This document shows, piece after piece, positions 20,022 to 27,262 of a stretch of 64,000 nt of DNA. The stretch comes from JAEMQF01 sp963850525 (lineage in GTDB: Bacteria; Pseudomonadota; Gammaproteobacteria; Burkholderiales; Burkholderiaceae_C). The position numbers were made by a program, and so were the translations under genes. The first letter of the stretch is position 1. Each line of letters opens with the position of its first letter. The stretch covers positions 744,001-808,000 of the forward strand of contig CAWKLQ010000004.1 of assembly GCA_963850525.1 (NCBI GenBank), read 5' to 3'. The notes under the pieces were generated by a model that saw only the letters and a list, made by a program, of their open reading frames with translations, was not told where the DNA came from and made no database searches.

Positions 20022-20993
20022 ATGAACCCACCGCAATTCCAAACCTTGCCGATCAACGGCGTCCAGATGCGCGTCGCCGAACAAGGCAGCGGCCCGTTCG
20101 TGCTGTTCTGCCACGGCTGGCCCGAGTCGTGGTATTCGTGGCGGCACCAGCTCTCGGCGCTCGCTGCGGCGGGCTACCGCGCGGTTGCACCGGACATGCG
20201 CGGCTACGGCGGCAGCGACGCGCCGCTCGACGTCGAGCAATACACGATGCTGCACCTGGTGGGCGACATGGTCGAGCTGGTGAAGGCGCTGGGCGAGAAG
20301 CAGGCGGTCATCGTCGGCCACGACTGGGGCGCGCCGGTGGCGTGGACTTCGGCGCTGTTGCGCCCCGATGTGTTCCGCGCCGTCGCCGGGATGAGCGTGC
20401 CGTTCACCCCGCCGGGCAAGATCGACTTGCTGAGCGCGTTGCAGGCGCAAGGCGTCACGACGTTCTACATGCAGTATTTTCAGACGCCAGGCGTCGCCGA
20501 AGCGGAACTTGAAGCCGACGTGGCCGCCTCGCTGCGCCGCATTTATTTCAGCGGCTCGGGCGATGGCCCGCAGCGCCCCACCTTCGGCGTGCTCGACCCC
20601 GGGCAGGGGGTGCTCGGCAACACCGTCGATCCGCTGTCAGCGGGCCAGACATTGCCGGAGTGGCTGCCGCACGAAGACCTGGCCTACTACACCGCAGAGT
20701 TCAAACGCGCCGGTTTTCGCGGTGGCTTGAACTGGTACCGCAACTTGCGCCGCTCCTGGGAACTGCTCATGCCGTGGCGCGGTTGCATCATCCGCCAGCC
20801 CTCACTCTTCATCGCCGGTTCGCGCGACAACGTGTTGCGCTTCCCCGCGTCGAAGGCGCAGATCGAGGCCTACCCGCGCACGCTGCCGGGCTTGCGAGGC
20901 TGCCATATCCTGGAAGGCGCCGGGCACTGGATCCAGCGCGAGCGCGCCGACACGGTGAACGTATTGCTGTTGGAGTTCTTGAAGGCGCTCTGA
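20022..20993 (+). CDS. Alpha/beta hydrolase, epoxide hydrolase type
   Basis: 323 residues from ATG 20022. The oxyanion motif is HGWPESWYSWRHQL, the nucleophile elbow GHDWGAPVAW carries Asp as nucleophile (as in soluble epoxide hydrolases and haloalkane dehalogenases), and the catalytic His is in GAGHWIQRERAD. The cap domain contains YFQTPGVAEAELEADVAASLRRIYF and, later, NWYRNLRRSWELL, whose tyrosines match the epoxide-opening Tyr pair of epoxide hydrolases. It opens epoxides to diols in the cytoplasm. Natural substrate unknown. The remnant thioesterase upstream suggests that this region has been rearranged. Confidence 0.9.
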   Translation: MNPPQFQTLPINGVQMRVAEQGSGPFVLFCHGWPESWYSWRHQLSALAAAGYRAVAPDMRGYGGSDAPLDVEQYTMLHLVGDMVELVKALGEKQAVIVGHDWGAPVAWTSALLRPDVFRAVAGMSVPFTPPGKIDLLSALQAQGVTTFYMQYFQTPGVAEAELEADVAASLRRIYFSGSGDGPQRPTFGVLDPGQGVLGNTVDPLSAGQTLPEWLPHEDLAYYTAEFKRAGFRGGLNWYRNLRRSWELLMPWRGCIIRQPSLFIAGSRDNVLRFPASKAQIEAYPRTLPGLRGCHILEGAGHWIQRERADTVNVLLLEFLKAL

Positions 20994-21126
20994 TCAATCT
21001 CAGCGCTTCACCTGGGGTTTCTCCGCCTCCCGCGGGCAAACCCTGAGCCCAGCGATGCGCAAGCTCAGGCGCGTGCCCCTATGCTCGGGCCAGCGCTGGA
21101 GTGCAACGGTGCAGGCAAGGGGTCGC

Positions 21127-21546
21127 ATGTTCAATCCCGCAGACAGCCTGGGCAAGGCGGATGGAAAACAGCCCACCAAGCCTGGCGCCGTACTGCGCAA
21201 GATCGCGCCGCATCAACCCGGCGCCATCCGTTTGGCAGAGCGCTTCGGCGAAACGCTCGTGGCGGTGCGATACCGGCAAAGCCCAGACCCGAAACGCAGG
21301 TTCATCACCGTCGAACTCGTTGTCGATGAGTTGCCCGTGCAGCGGCGCACGAAAGGCAGCACCTTGGTACGGGTACGCATCGACGCCAATGAGGGCATCC
21401 TGCAATCTGCCGCAAAGCGCTACGGCGCGAAGTGGGACCGCGTGGCAAAAGTCTGGGTCATGAGCCGCACCATCGCGCGGGAACTGAGGCTGACGGATCG
21501 AATTGTCGAATGGGTCGGCCCTGCAATCGATACAGTTGGCAATTGA
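21127..21546 (+). CDS. Hypothetical protein
   Basis: 139 residues from ATG 21127 (an in-frame ATG at 21055 exists but the extra N-terminus looks random). Visible pattern: PTKPGAVLRKIAPHQPGAIRLAERFGETLVAVRYRQSPDPKRRFITVELVVDELP, then VRVRIDANEGILQSAAKRYGAKWDRVAKVWVMSRTIARELRLTDRIVE. The second half resembles a short DUF5710-like strand-helix-strand unit in which a Gly-x-x-W-x-x-x-x-K-x-W pattern packs. I know similar unnamed proteins from proteobacterial genomes, often near mobile DNA. No function is known. It is the last ordinary gene before the cassette array. Confidence 0.65.
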   Translation: MFNPADSLGKADGKQPTKPGAVLRKIAPHQPGAIRLAERFGETLVAVRYRQSPDPKRRFITVELVVDELPVQRRTKGSTLVRVRIDANEGILQSAAKRYGAKWDRVAKVWVMSRTIARELRLTDRIVEWVGPAIDTVGN

Positions 21547-21621
21547 TCAGGCCCAGTCAGAGATGCGTAGCTATGCGCATTTTCTAGCGACGGGCATTTT
21601 TGAGTTGCAGTCCATATAAAA

Positions 21622-21628
21622 GTTAGCC
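21622..21628 (+). other. Left boundary core site of the cassette array (GTTAGCC)
   Basis: The heptamer GTTAGCC fits the integron core-site rule GTTRRRY except for the sixth base and lies 17 bases before the start of the first cassette gene. No attC palindrome lies upstream of it, so this is where an attI site or a secondary target would be. The preceding 75 bases hold no gene and I see no integrase on either strand. Confidence 0.45.
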
Positions 21629-21644
21629 CCCAGGAGACGACACA

Positions 21645-22388
21645 GTGCCATTTCACACTATCGCAGTTCTCTCTGGCGACAGGCAGAAGACTCTTCCCAA
21701 TCGAACCGAGAGCGAATTGCTATCGGAAATAGTCATTCCTTTTGTCGCGAGTGGAGTGATCACGTCCAAGTGGGGTGACAAGTTGCAGTCCTACCAGGTC
21801 TTGGAACTCCGCATCTATGAGACCAAGAGCGCTTGGGACAAACGCAAAGGAGCGTTGAATGATCAAATCAAGGGCAAGAAGAATCTTTCAAAACGATTCC
21901 TCGACCGGGCGGCCAAGCTCCTGTCGACGAATAGGCCGAAAGTCTTCGTGATTACACCAATTCAGGGGGAGAAGCACGGCGACCAGGAGCAACAGCGCAT
22001 CTTTCGGGAATTCGACGAACGGTTCGAGGCGATGGAGGCGGTAATTTCCGAGGCCGGCGGTGTCGCTATCCGAATCGACAAGGAGCACGCGCTGGAAGAC
22101 TTGGTTGCACGTATCAAAAGGGAAATCCGAGGCGCACAGTTTCTCGTTGCCGATCTGACGGATGAGCGCCCATCTTGCTACTTCGAGGCAGGCTACGCCG
22201 AGGCATTGGGAAAGTCGGTCATCTATGTCGCAAGTAAACAGAGCGTCGCCCGGCCCGGCACGAAGACAAATATTCACTTCGACATCCACATGAACATGAA
22301 TTTCTTCTCCAATCATCAAGAGCTGCGCGAAAAGCTCAGCAGTGCCATTGCCAAGAACCGTAAAACGCTTTTCGGCGATGGGGGCTAA
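21645..22388 (+). CDS. Cassette 1: nucleoside 2-deoxyribosyltransferase/TIR-like protein
   Basis: 247 residues from GTG 21645 (AGGAG 8 bases upstream). The N-terminal half (AVLSGDRQKTLPNRTESELLSEIVIPFV) is unfamiliar. From residue ~105 a Rossmann-like domain appears: KVFVITPIQGEKHGDQEQQRIFREFDERFEAMEAVISEAGG, then IKREIRGAQFLVADLTDERPSCYFEAGYAEALGKSVIYVASKQ. The ADLTDERPSCYFEAGYA block, with its Glu, is that of nucleoside deoxyribosyltransferase-like and TIR-like NAD or nucleotide hydrolases used in phage defence. The stop TAA lies inside attC1 (GGC TAA C). A defence role is inferred. GC is clearly lower than in flanking genes. Confidence 0.7.
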   Translation: MPFHTIAVLSGDRQKTLPNRTESELLSEIVIPFVASGVITSKWGDKLQSYQVLELRIYETKSAWDKRKGALNDQIKGKKNLSKRFLDRAAKLLSTNRPKVFVITPIQGEKHGDQEQQRIFREFDERFEAMEAVISEAGGVAIRIDKEHALEDLVARIKREIRGAQFLVADLTDERPSCYFEAGYAEALGKSVIYVASKQSVARPGTKTNIHFDIHMNMNFFSNHQELREKLSSAIAKNRKTLFGDGG

Positions 22389-22454
22389 CCCTTCGGTCGA
22401 GCCGACGCGCTCCGGCCTGCGGCCTCCGCGCGCGGCTCACCTCAAACGTTAGCG
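22383..22454 (+). repeat. attC site 1
   Basis: 72-bp imperfect palindrome from GGCTAAC to GTTAGCG. Inner arms GTCGAGCCGACGCGC and GCGCGCGGCTC pair with a central GGCCTGCGGCC hairpin. Closely similar in length and sequence to attC2, 3, 4 and 6, as expected within one chromosomal cassette array. Confidence 0.9.
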
Positions 22455-22463
22455 CCTTTGTCC

Positions 22464-22769
22464 ATGCCTTCGATGAACACGCCGCCTTACTCAACCTCAT
22501 GGTTCGCTTGGCGGGCGGCTGAGCGTGGCGGCTTTGTGCACGTGCGAAGCTCATCGGCGTCACGACCACCGTTCGCCACGAAGGCCGCTCTGGAAACTGT
22601 CCTCCGCGGGCAAGTGGTTTTTGCTCGGTTCGTCTCCTCGCGTCCTGCCACATTCCGCCCGCTGCGCGTCAACGAAGCAAGTTGTTCGCGTTTTCAAAGG
22701 GCTAACCTTTCGTTCCAGCCGACCCGCTCCGGGCTGCGCCCTCCGCGGGCGGCTGAACTCCTACGTTAG
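22464..22769 (+). CDS. Cassette 2: possible small hypothetical protein or non-coding cassette
   Basis: Between attC1 and attC2 are only about 245 bases. An open frame from ATG 22464 gives ~101 residues (MPSMNTPPYSTSWFAWRAAERGGFVHVRSSSASRPPFATKAALETVLRG) and runs through attC2, ending PTRSGLRPPRAAELLR, which is just the translated attC. No ribosome-binding site is clear, and I recognise nothing. A minus-strand frame (22336-22653) is equally weak. The cassette may be non-coding or may hold a decayed gene. Confidence 0.25.
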   Translation: MPSMNTPPYSTSWFAWRAAERGGFVHVRSSSASRPPFATKAALETVLRGQVVFARFVSSRPATFRPLRVNEASCSRFQRANLSFQPTRSGLRPPRAAELLR

Positions 22770-22771
22770 GC
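22700..22771 (+). repeat. attC site 2
   Basis: 72 bp from GGCTAAC to GTTAGGC, with arms CAGCCGACCCGCTCC and CGGGCGGCTG and a central GGGCTGCGCCC hairpin. The right core site GTTAGGC fits the consensus GTTRRRY fully. Confidence 0.9.
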
Positions 22772-22797
22772 CCCAATCTCAAGATAGGAGGTGCCAC

Positions 22798-23376
22798 ATG
22801 AATTCCAGTGAACTGCCAGAGGCCTGGATAAGGCTTGCGTCGCAGGAAGAGGTCCGCAACATTGTTGGCCAGGCGAAGCACCCCTATGAAGTATTCATGG
22901 GTGGCGTATTTCCCCGCATGACACGTCTGATCTTGACTCACCCCGAAATCGGCAAAGCTCTTGGCGCGCTGTTTCGCGTCGTCAACTTTTCAAAAGGAAC
23001 GCTGTCTCGCGCAGAGAGCGAAATGATCGCTGCCGTTGCAGCATCCGCCCAAGACTGCAGGTACTGTATGCAGCATCACGCGGAATTCTTTCGTCTTGAA
23101 GGTGGCGACCCGGCGCTGACGGCTGCGATAAAGGAGTATCGATGGCGGGAGTTCGAAGGCCTTACAAAACGACAGAATGCATTGTGCGAAGTAGCGGAAA
23201 AGCTGAGTGGTACGCCCACCCGAATGACCCAGAACGATTGGCGACCTCTGCGCGACCTTGGGTTCGACGATCGTGCCTGCTTGGAAGTTGCGCACATCGT
23301 CGGCTTCTATAACTACTTGACAAGGCTTGCAGACGGATTCGGTCTGCAGCCGACGGAAGCTCAATACCCTGCGTGA
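22798..23376 (+). CDS. Cassette 3: AhpD-like / carboxymuconolactone decarboxylase family protein
   Basis: 192 residues from ATG 22798 with a strong AGGAGG 7 bases upstream. The AhpD-type redox motif is seen in SAQDCRYCMQHHAEFF (Cys-Arg-Tyr-Cys, then His-His), preceded by LSRAESEMIAAVAASA and followed by a helical half ending CLEVAHIVGFYNYLTRLADGFG, the usual end of peroxidase-related CMD enzymes. It probably reduces peroxides or acts in thiol redox chemistry in the cytoplasm. About 80 bases of non-coding DNA separate its stop from attC3. Confidence 0.85.
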   Translation: MNSSELPEAWIRLASQEEVRNIVGQAKHPYEVFMGGVFPRMTRLILTHPEIGKALGALFRVVNFSKGTLSRAESEMIAAVAASAQDCRYCMQHHAEFFRLEGGDPALTAAIKEYRWREFEGLTKRQNALCEVAEKLSGTPTRMTQNDWRPLRDLGFDDRACLEVAHIVGFYNYLTRLADGFGLQPTEAQYPA

Positions 23377-23456
23377 CGGAGTGCAAAGTGCCTCCTGTTC
23401 GAGGAGATGTGAGTATCTAGCTGGAATGGCTCGCTACTGTCGAGCGGAGTGGGTAG

Positions 23457-23528
23457 GCCTAACCCTGCGGTCAAGCCGAGGCGCTCCGGGCTTCGCCCTC
23501 CGCGCGCGGCTTACCGCAAACGTTAGGT
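23457..23528 (+). repeat. attC site 3
   Basis: 72 bp from GCCTAAC to GTTAGGT; arms GTCAAGCCGAGGCGC and GCGCGCGGCTTAC, central GGGCTTCGCCC hairpin. Same class as attC1, 2, 4 and 6. Confidence 0.9.
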
Positions 23529-23550
23529 CTCAGAGTACAAGGAGCCTCCC

Positions 23551-24150
23551 ATGGCAGCTTCATCACCCGAGTCATCGGCAACCCTCATTACAGAGCTGCA
23601 CAGGATTGTCGATCTGACCCTGCGCTACCTCGCCGCGGGCGGCTCCGCCGTATTGGCCTTTGGCGTAGTTCAAGGTAAGAACTTCGAGTTTTTACGCAGC
23701 GGCCCGACACAACCCGATGTCTCAGGGTGGCTGCTTCTGCTTCACGTTGCAGTTCTTGGCGTAGCGATTTACGCAGTCCATAGGGCAATTATTTTTCGTC
23801 TTGTACACATCCCTCTCTTCGCATTCGTGGGGCGCCTTGTCCGCCCCCCGCTTGGCCCCTGTGCGCTGCAAGACCGCATACGCGAGCTCATGATTCAGCA
23901 TCGTCAGTCGCGACCGCCGCACCCTTGGAGCAACGCGTTTGATACGTGGTCTGCGGAATGTCATTTCCTGTATTGCTCGGCGTGGGGAACACTTCTCGCT
24001 GTTGGGCTCGCACAGCTGCTCGGACTTCCCTGGGACATCACAAGCAAGATATGCCTCTCCGTGGGTGCCACGCTGTTCGTCGCCGCGCTCATTCATGATG
24101 GTGCCGCGGCGAGGAAGATTATGGAGAAGTACACCACAACTGAGGCCTAA
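23551..24150 (+). CDS. Cassette 4: membrane protein of unknown function
   Basis: 199 residues from ATG 23551 (AAGGAG 7 bases upstream). At least three membrane segments are visible: YLAAGGSAVLAFGVVQG, WLLLLHVAVLGVAIYAVHRAIIF and CSAWGTLLAVGLAQLLGL, with a fourth possible in ICLSVGATLFVAALIH. The soluble loop between segments 2 and 3 (DRIRELMIQHRQSRPPHPWSNAFDTWSAECHFLY) is rich in Arg, His and Trp. No family recognised. The stop TAA is formed by attC4 (GAG GCC TAA C), typical for cassette genes. The lower GC marks it as foreign to the host DNA. Confidence 0.75.
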   Translation: MAASSPESSATLITELHRIVDLTLRYLAAGGSAVLAFGVVQGKNFEFLRSGPTQPDVSGWLLLLHVAVLGVAIYAVHRAIIFRLVHIPLFAFVGRLVRPPLGPCALQDRIRELMIQHRQSRPPHPWSNAFDTWSAECHFLYCSAWGTLLAVGLAQLLGLPWDITSKICLSVGATLFVAALIHDGAAARKIMEKYTTTEA

Positions 24151-24216
24151 CCTTTCGGTCAAGCCGACGCGCTCCGGGCTACGCCCTCCGCGCGCGGCTT
24201 ACCTCATACGTTAGGC
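24145..24216 (+). repeat. attC site 4
   Basis: 72 bp from GCCTAAC to GTTAGGC; arms GTCAAGCCGACGCGC and GCGCGCGGCTTAC with a central GGGCTACGCCC hairpin. It supplies the stop codon of the membrane protein gene before it. Confidence 0.92.
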
Positions 24217-24328
24217 CTTTGGTCAGGAGGCAAAGTGACTCGCCCGCAAATCCAGGTTGCAGCAGCGCGGTCGCAGTTGCACAATTGAGTTCATCTTCCG
24301 TGCATTCCCTCGTCGCAGGAGACTAACT

Positions 24329-24853
24329 ATGACAAGCGCACGCACTATCGTTGCCAAATTCACTCTTGCGATGGCCCTTTGCCTCGGACTCTCACAAGTC
24401 GCCGCAACCGCGATCGATTTGGATGCTGGGATCTGGACGATTACGGGCAGCGACACTGCTGGAACTGAGTGGACTGGCTCGACCATCACGTTTGAATCCC
24501 AGGTACTCCAAGGAGCCGACTTTCTGATTTCCGGCTTTTTCAACTGGACGGCTGATGATGGAAGTTTCGGACGCGAGAATTTCAGTGGAACGTTGTTCGC
24601 CAACAGCCACATCACTCTGGTAGGTTTTGAGCTTGTTCCACCCACGGCGGGAATCGCCACAAACTTCACCTATGACGCGGACTTAACGGCCGACGGTCGG
24701 CACATGGTTAACGGAACGTGGGATGCAGTCGGTGGCATTCCAAGCAATGCATGGACGGCAATCCAATCTATTCCAGAGCCTAGTCAGTGGGCCTTGCTAT
24801 TGGTCGGTCTGGCTGCGATTGGCGGAGGAACTCATCTCAGACGAAAGGCCTAA
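24329..24853 (+). CDS. Cassette 5: PEP-CTERM sorting-signal protein
   Basis: 174 residues from ATG 24329 (AGGAG 7 bases upstream). A signal peptide (KFTLAMALCLGLSQVAATA) is followed by a beta-rich extracellular part (WTITGSDTAGTEWTGSTITFESQVLQGADFLISGFFNWTADDGSFGRENFSG). The C-terminus is a complete PEP-CTERM signal: IPEPSQWALLLVGLAAIGGG, a short membrane span, then HLRRKA. Exosortase cleaves such proteins at the PEP motif, and they are exported to the surface, usually with exopolysaccharide. The stop TAA lies in attC5. Exosortase is not in the window. A PEP-CTERM gene as integron cassette is unusual. Confidence 0.9.
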   Translation: MTSARTIVAKFTLAMALCLGLSQVAATAIDLDAGIWTITGSDTAGTEWTGSTITFESQVLQGADFLISGFFNWTADDGSFGRENFSGTLFANSHITLVGFELVPPTAGIATNFTYDADLTADGRHMVNGTWDAVGGIPSNAWTAIQSIPEPSQWALLLVGLAAIGGGTHLRRKA

Positions 24854-24907
24854 CCATTCCATCAAGCGGACCTGCCTTCGGCAGGCCGCTTATGTCAGCC
24901 GTTAGAG
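24848..24907 (+). repeat. attC site 5 (short type)
   Basis: 60 bp from GCCTAAC to GTTAGAG with the hairpin AAGCGGACCTGCC-TTC-GGCAGGCCGCTT in the middle. This shorter class differs from attC1-4 and 6 but is closely similar to the split attC7, so the array mixes two attC lineages. Confidence 0.88.
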
Positions 24908-25013
24908 CGCTTGTCTTTCACACGCTAAGTAGGCGGTGACAAGTCTGATCTAATTAGCGAGGCGGGCGGCTCCCCGTTCCGCGCGTCCCCACGAACGAAT
25001 CGAAGGAGATGCA

Positions 25014-26003
25014 ATGAGAATCAATCCCAAGATTGCCAGTTGGGAGGCCAGTCTGTCGCTGGCCATCGCGGTATCTCTTGCGCCGGCACATGCCCAGCAG
25101 ACGGATAAGGTCGCTCGCGTCGGATTCCTGTATGTTGCCGGCGCAGGCGGGCTAGTGCAACCAACCATCGACAAGCCACTGCAAGACCTCGGCTATGTCG
25201 CCGGCAAGAACATCTACTACGAGTATCTCTATGCGGACTGGCAAACCGCGCGGCTGCCTGAGTTCGCAGGCGAGCTCATTCGGCGGAAGGTCGACGTGAT
25301 CGTCGCGATCACCAACATTTCTGCCTTCGCGGCGAAAAATGCAACCGAGAAAGTACCGATCGTCGTCTGGGGAATCCACGGTGCGGTCGCAACGGGACTG
25401 GTGCACAGCCTTTCGCGACCCGGCGGCAACGTGACGGGTGTCGAGAGCTTGGCGCCCGAACTCGACGCCAAGCGGCTCGAGCTCTTCAAGGAGATCGTGC
25501 CGAAGCTCACGCGGCTCGGCGTTGTCTACAACCCTGAAGATCAAGGCGCGCCAGTCCATCTCGAGTCAACGCGCGAGGCCGGTCGAATACTCGGCGTGCG
25601 TATCGTGCCGCTGCCGGTAAAGCGGCCCGACGAATTCGACATCGTTCTGTCGGGTGCTGCCGCCGGGTCGATTGACGCACTCTTGACATTCACCGACCAA
25701 TTGACCGGCTGGAATTGGCACAAGATTGCCAACTTCGCAAGGAAACATCGAATACCTACCTTCTGCGAGTTCAGAGACTTAGCTGAAGGCGGATGCCTGC
25801 TGTCCTACGGTCCGTCGTACACCGAATTCGGCTCGGTTGTGGCGCGGCAAGTCGACAAGATCCTCAAGGGAGCGCAGGCGAGTGACCTGCCGGTAGAGCA
25901 GGTGACACGATTTGAGATGCTCTTGAACATGAAGACGGCGAAAGCGCTGGGTATCACGTTCCCTCACACGGTGCGGGTGAGGGCGGACGAAGTGATCCAG
26001 TGA
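25014..26003 (+). CDS. Cassette 6: ABC-type periplasmic substrate-binding protein (ABC_sub_bind family)
   Basis: 329 residues from ATG 25014 with GAAGGAG 6 bases upstream. A signal peptide (SLSLAIAVSLAPAHAQQ) precedes the two-lobed fold of the TrpX/YcjN-like ABC_sub_bind family: VARVGFLYVAGAGG, ELIRRKVDVIVAITNISAFAAKNATEKVPIVVWGIHGAVATGLVHSLSRPGGNVTGVESLAPELDAKRLELFKEIVPKLTRLGVVYNPEDQG and GGCLLSYGPSYTEFGSVVARQVDKILKGAQASDLPVEQ. Ligand unknown; relatives bind amino acids or aromatic compounds. No permease or ATPase lies in the cassette. Its stop is about 58 bases before attC6. Confidence 0.88.
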   Translation: MRINPKIASWEASLSLAIAVSLAPAHAQQTDKVARVGFLYVAGAGGLVQPTIDKPLQDLGYVAGKNIYYEYLYADWQTARLPEFAGELIRRKVDVIVAITNISAFAAKNATEKVPIVVWGIHGAVATGLVHSLSRPGGNVTGVESLAPELDAKRLELFKEIVPKLTRLGVVYNPEDQGAPVHLESTREAGRILGVRIVPLPVKRPDEFDIVLSGAAAGSIDALLTFTDQLTGWNWHKIANFARKHRIPTFCEFRDLAEGGCLLSYGPSYTEFGSVVARQVDKILKGAQASDLPVEQVTRFEMLLNMKTAKALGITFPHTVRVRADEVIQ

Positions 26004-26060
26004 ACGCACCAAACATCTCAGACCACCAAGCGTATCGCAGGGCAGTCACTCCAAAAGCGC

Positions 26061-26132
26061 TTCTAACCCTTCGGTCGAGCCGACCGCTTCCGGCCTGCGG
26101 CCTCCAGCGGCGGCTCACCTCAAACGTTAGGG
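26061..26132 (+). repeat. attC site 6
   Basis: 72 bp from TTCTAAC to GTTAGGG; arms GTCGAGCCGACCGC and GCGGCGGCTCAC with a central GGCCTGCGGCC hairpin. Same class as attC1-4. Confidence 0.88.
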
Positions 26133-26139
26133 CTTCCAC

Positions 26140-27063
26140 ATGTCACCAGTCATTCTCTTCGGCGCTGGAGCGAGTTATGGCTCTGAAGCAAGCGGAATGC
26201 CACCGTTGGGTGCGGCACTCTTCGATGCTCTGAGGCAGTTCAATCCCGACGGGTGGGGCCAAGTCCCAGAATCGCTTGCAAAAACATTCCGCGCTGACTT
26301 CGAGGCTGGAATGGTTGCGCTATCGAACACTTCTCAGCATGCACTGCCTGTGCTTCAGCGTGCGATGGCCGCATTCTTCTTTAGGTTCGCTCCAACTACT
26401 GCAAGCCTGTACGTTCAGCTCGCTCAACGCATACGAGCAAAGGGTTGGGTCGGGTCGTTAACGACGCTCAATTACGAGCGGCTGCTCGAATTCTCACTGT
26501 CGCATGCAGGCGTTCAGATAACCGTGAATTCGGCAGCGTCATCCAATGGAGCAGTGGAGCTTTGTTTCCCGCATGGCTGTTGCCACTTTTTCTGCGAAAG
26601 CGTTCGCGGGTTGGCTTCTGGCGTGTCCTTTTCCGGCATGGACGTGACAACCAATGGCCCTGTCACAGCCATTGGCAATCCGGTGCAGTTCTCGGATCGC
26701 ATCAAGAATGACGCGTTCCCTCCGGTGATGAGCTACTTTGAGCCACAGAAGCGAACCACGTCAGGCGCCAACCTAATCGCCGACCAGCGCCACCGTTGGC
26801 TTCAAATGTGCACGAGCGCAACAACAATCGCAGTAATCGGGGTCCACCCGCGATCACACGACTCCCACATTTGGGAGCCACTACATTTGACTAAGGCGCG
26901 AATCGTGTACTGCGGTGGCCCGAGCGCAGCTGCCGCATTCAAGACATGGAAGAAGACATCTGGCCGTACCGCAACTGACACTGTCCTATATGGGTATTTT
27001 GCCAACGAGTTTGAGAACATCTGCGCGGAAGTTGGGTTGTCCTCTCCCCCAGGCCAGCCCTAA
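26140..27063 (+). CDS. Cassette 7: SIR2-like domain protein
   Basis: 307 residues from ATG 26140, only 7 bases after the attC6 core site, so no ribosome-binding site fits and the message may be leaderless. The N-terminus MSPVILFGAGASYGSEASGMPPLGAALFDAL has the GAGAS nucleotide-binding loop of SIR2-like defence proteins. VGSLTTLNYERLLEFSL matches the TxNYDxLxE region, and LCFPHGCCHFF the LHG histidine. A C-terminal IAVIGVHPRSHDSHIWEPL fits the final Rossmann strand. Many such proteins hydrolyse NAD on phage infection. The stop TAA lies in the split attC7. Function inferred from family. Confidence 0.75.
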   Translation: MSPVILFGAGASYGSEASGMPPLGAALFDALRQFNPDGWGQVPESLAKTFRADFEAGMVALSNTSQHALPVLQRAMAAFFFRFAPTTASLYVQLAQRIRAKGWVGSLTTLNYERLLEFSLSHAGVQITVNSAASSNGAVELCFPHGCCHFFCESVRGLASGVSFSGMDVTTNGPVTAIGNPVQFSDRIKNDAFPPVMSYFEPQKRTTSGANLIADQRHRWLQMCTSATTIAVIGVHPRSHDSHIWEPLHLTKARIVYCGGPSAAAAFKTWKKTSGRTATDTVLYGYFANEFENICAEVGLSSPPGQP

Positions 27064-27068
27064 CCATT
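27058..27068 (+). repeat. attC site 7, left half (split by an insertion)
   Basis: CCCTAAC plus CATT is the left end of an attC, interrupted at 27069 by the IS element. Joined to the right half it would read TAACCATTCCCAAGCGG, matching attC5 (TAACCATTCCATCAAGCGG). Confidence 0.8.
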
Positions 27069-27142
27069 TACAGGGACTTCCCAACAAGTCAAGCAGACAG
27101 CGGTTTGGTTTTGGTATTCGGTGTTCCGGTATTCGCGCATTC

Positions 27143-27216
27143 GTTTCAGGCCGACCGTGTCAAGGCTGGCCGCAGGCCACCCGAAGGGCTTGGCCTTGAC
27201 ACGGTCGGCCTGAAAC
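27143..27216. repeat. 24-bp perfect inverted repeat inside the IS
   Basis: Arms 27143-27166 and 27193-27216 (starting GTTTCAGGCCGACCG) are perfectly complementary over 24 bp with a 26-base loop. It lies in the non-coding end downstream of the transposase. It may be a separate palindromic element that landed in the IS, or structured RNA. No protein is encoded here. Confidence 0.85.
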
Positions 27217-27231
27217 CCACACTGGAGCGAT

Positions 27232-27262
27232 GCTTGTCGGCCAAGACACTTGGCCGACAAGC
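27232..27262. repeat. 14-bp perfect hairpin inside the IS
   Basis: GCTTGTCGGCCAAG (27232-27245), loop ACA, CTTGGCCGACAAGC (27249-27262). It directly follows the 24-bp inverted repeat, and the two share GTCGGCC. Lacks a T-run, so it is not an obvious terminator. Confidence 0.85.

Noticed and set aside
22383..24907. Repeated GCGCGCGGCT sequences as a CRISPR array or REP elements
   Set aside because: The repeats are spaced irregularly by gene-length segments and end in TAAC/GTTAG core sites, which is the pattern of attC sites.
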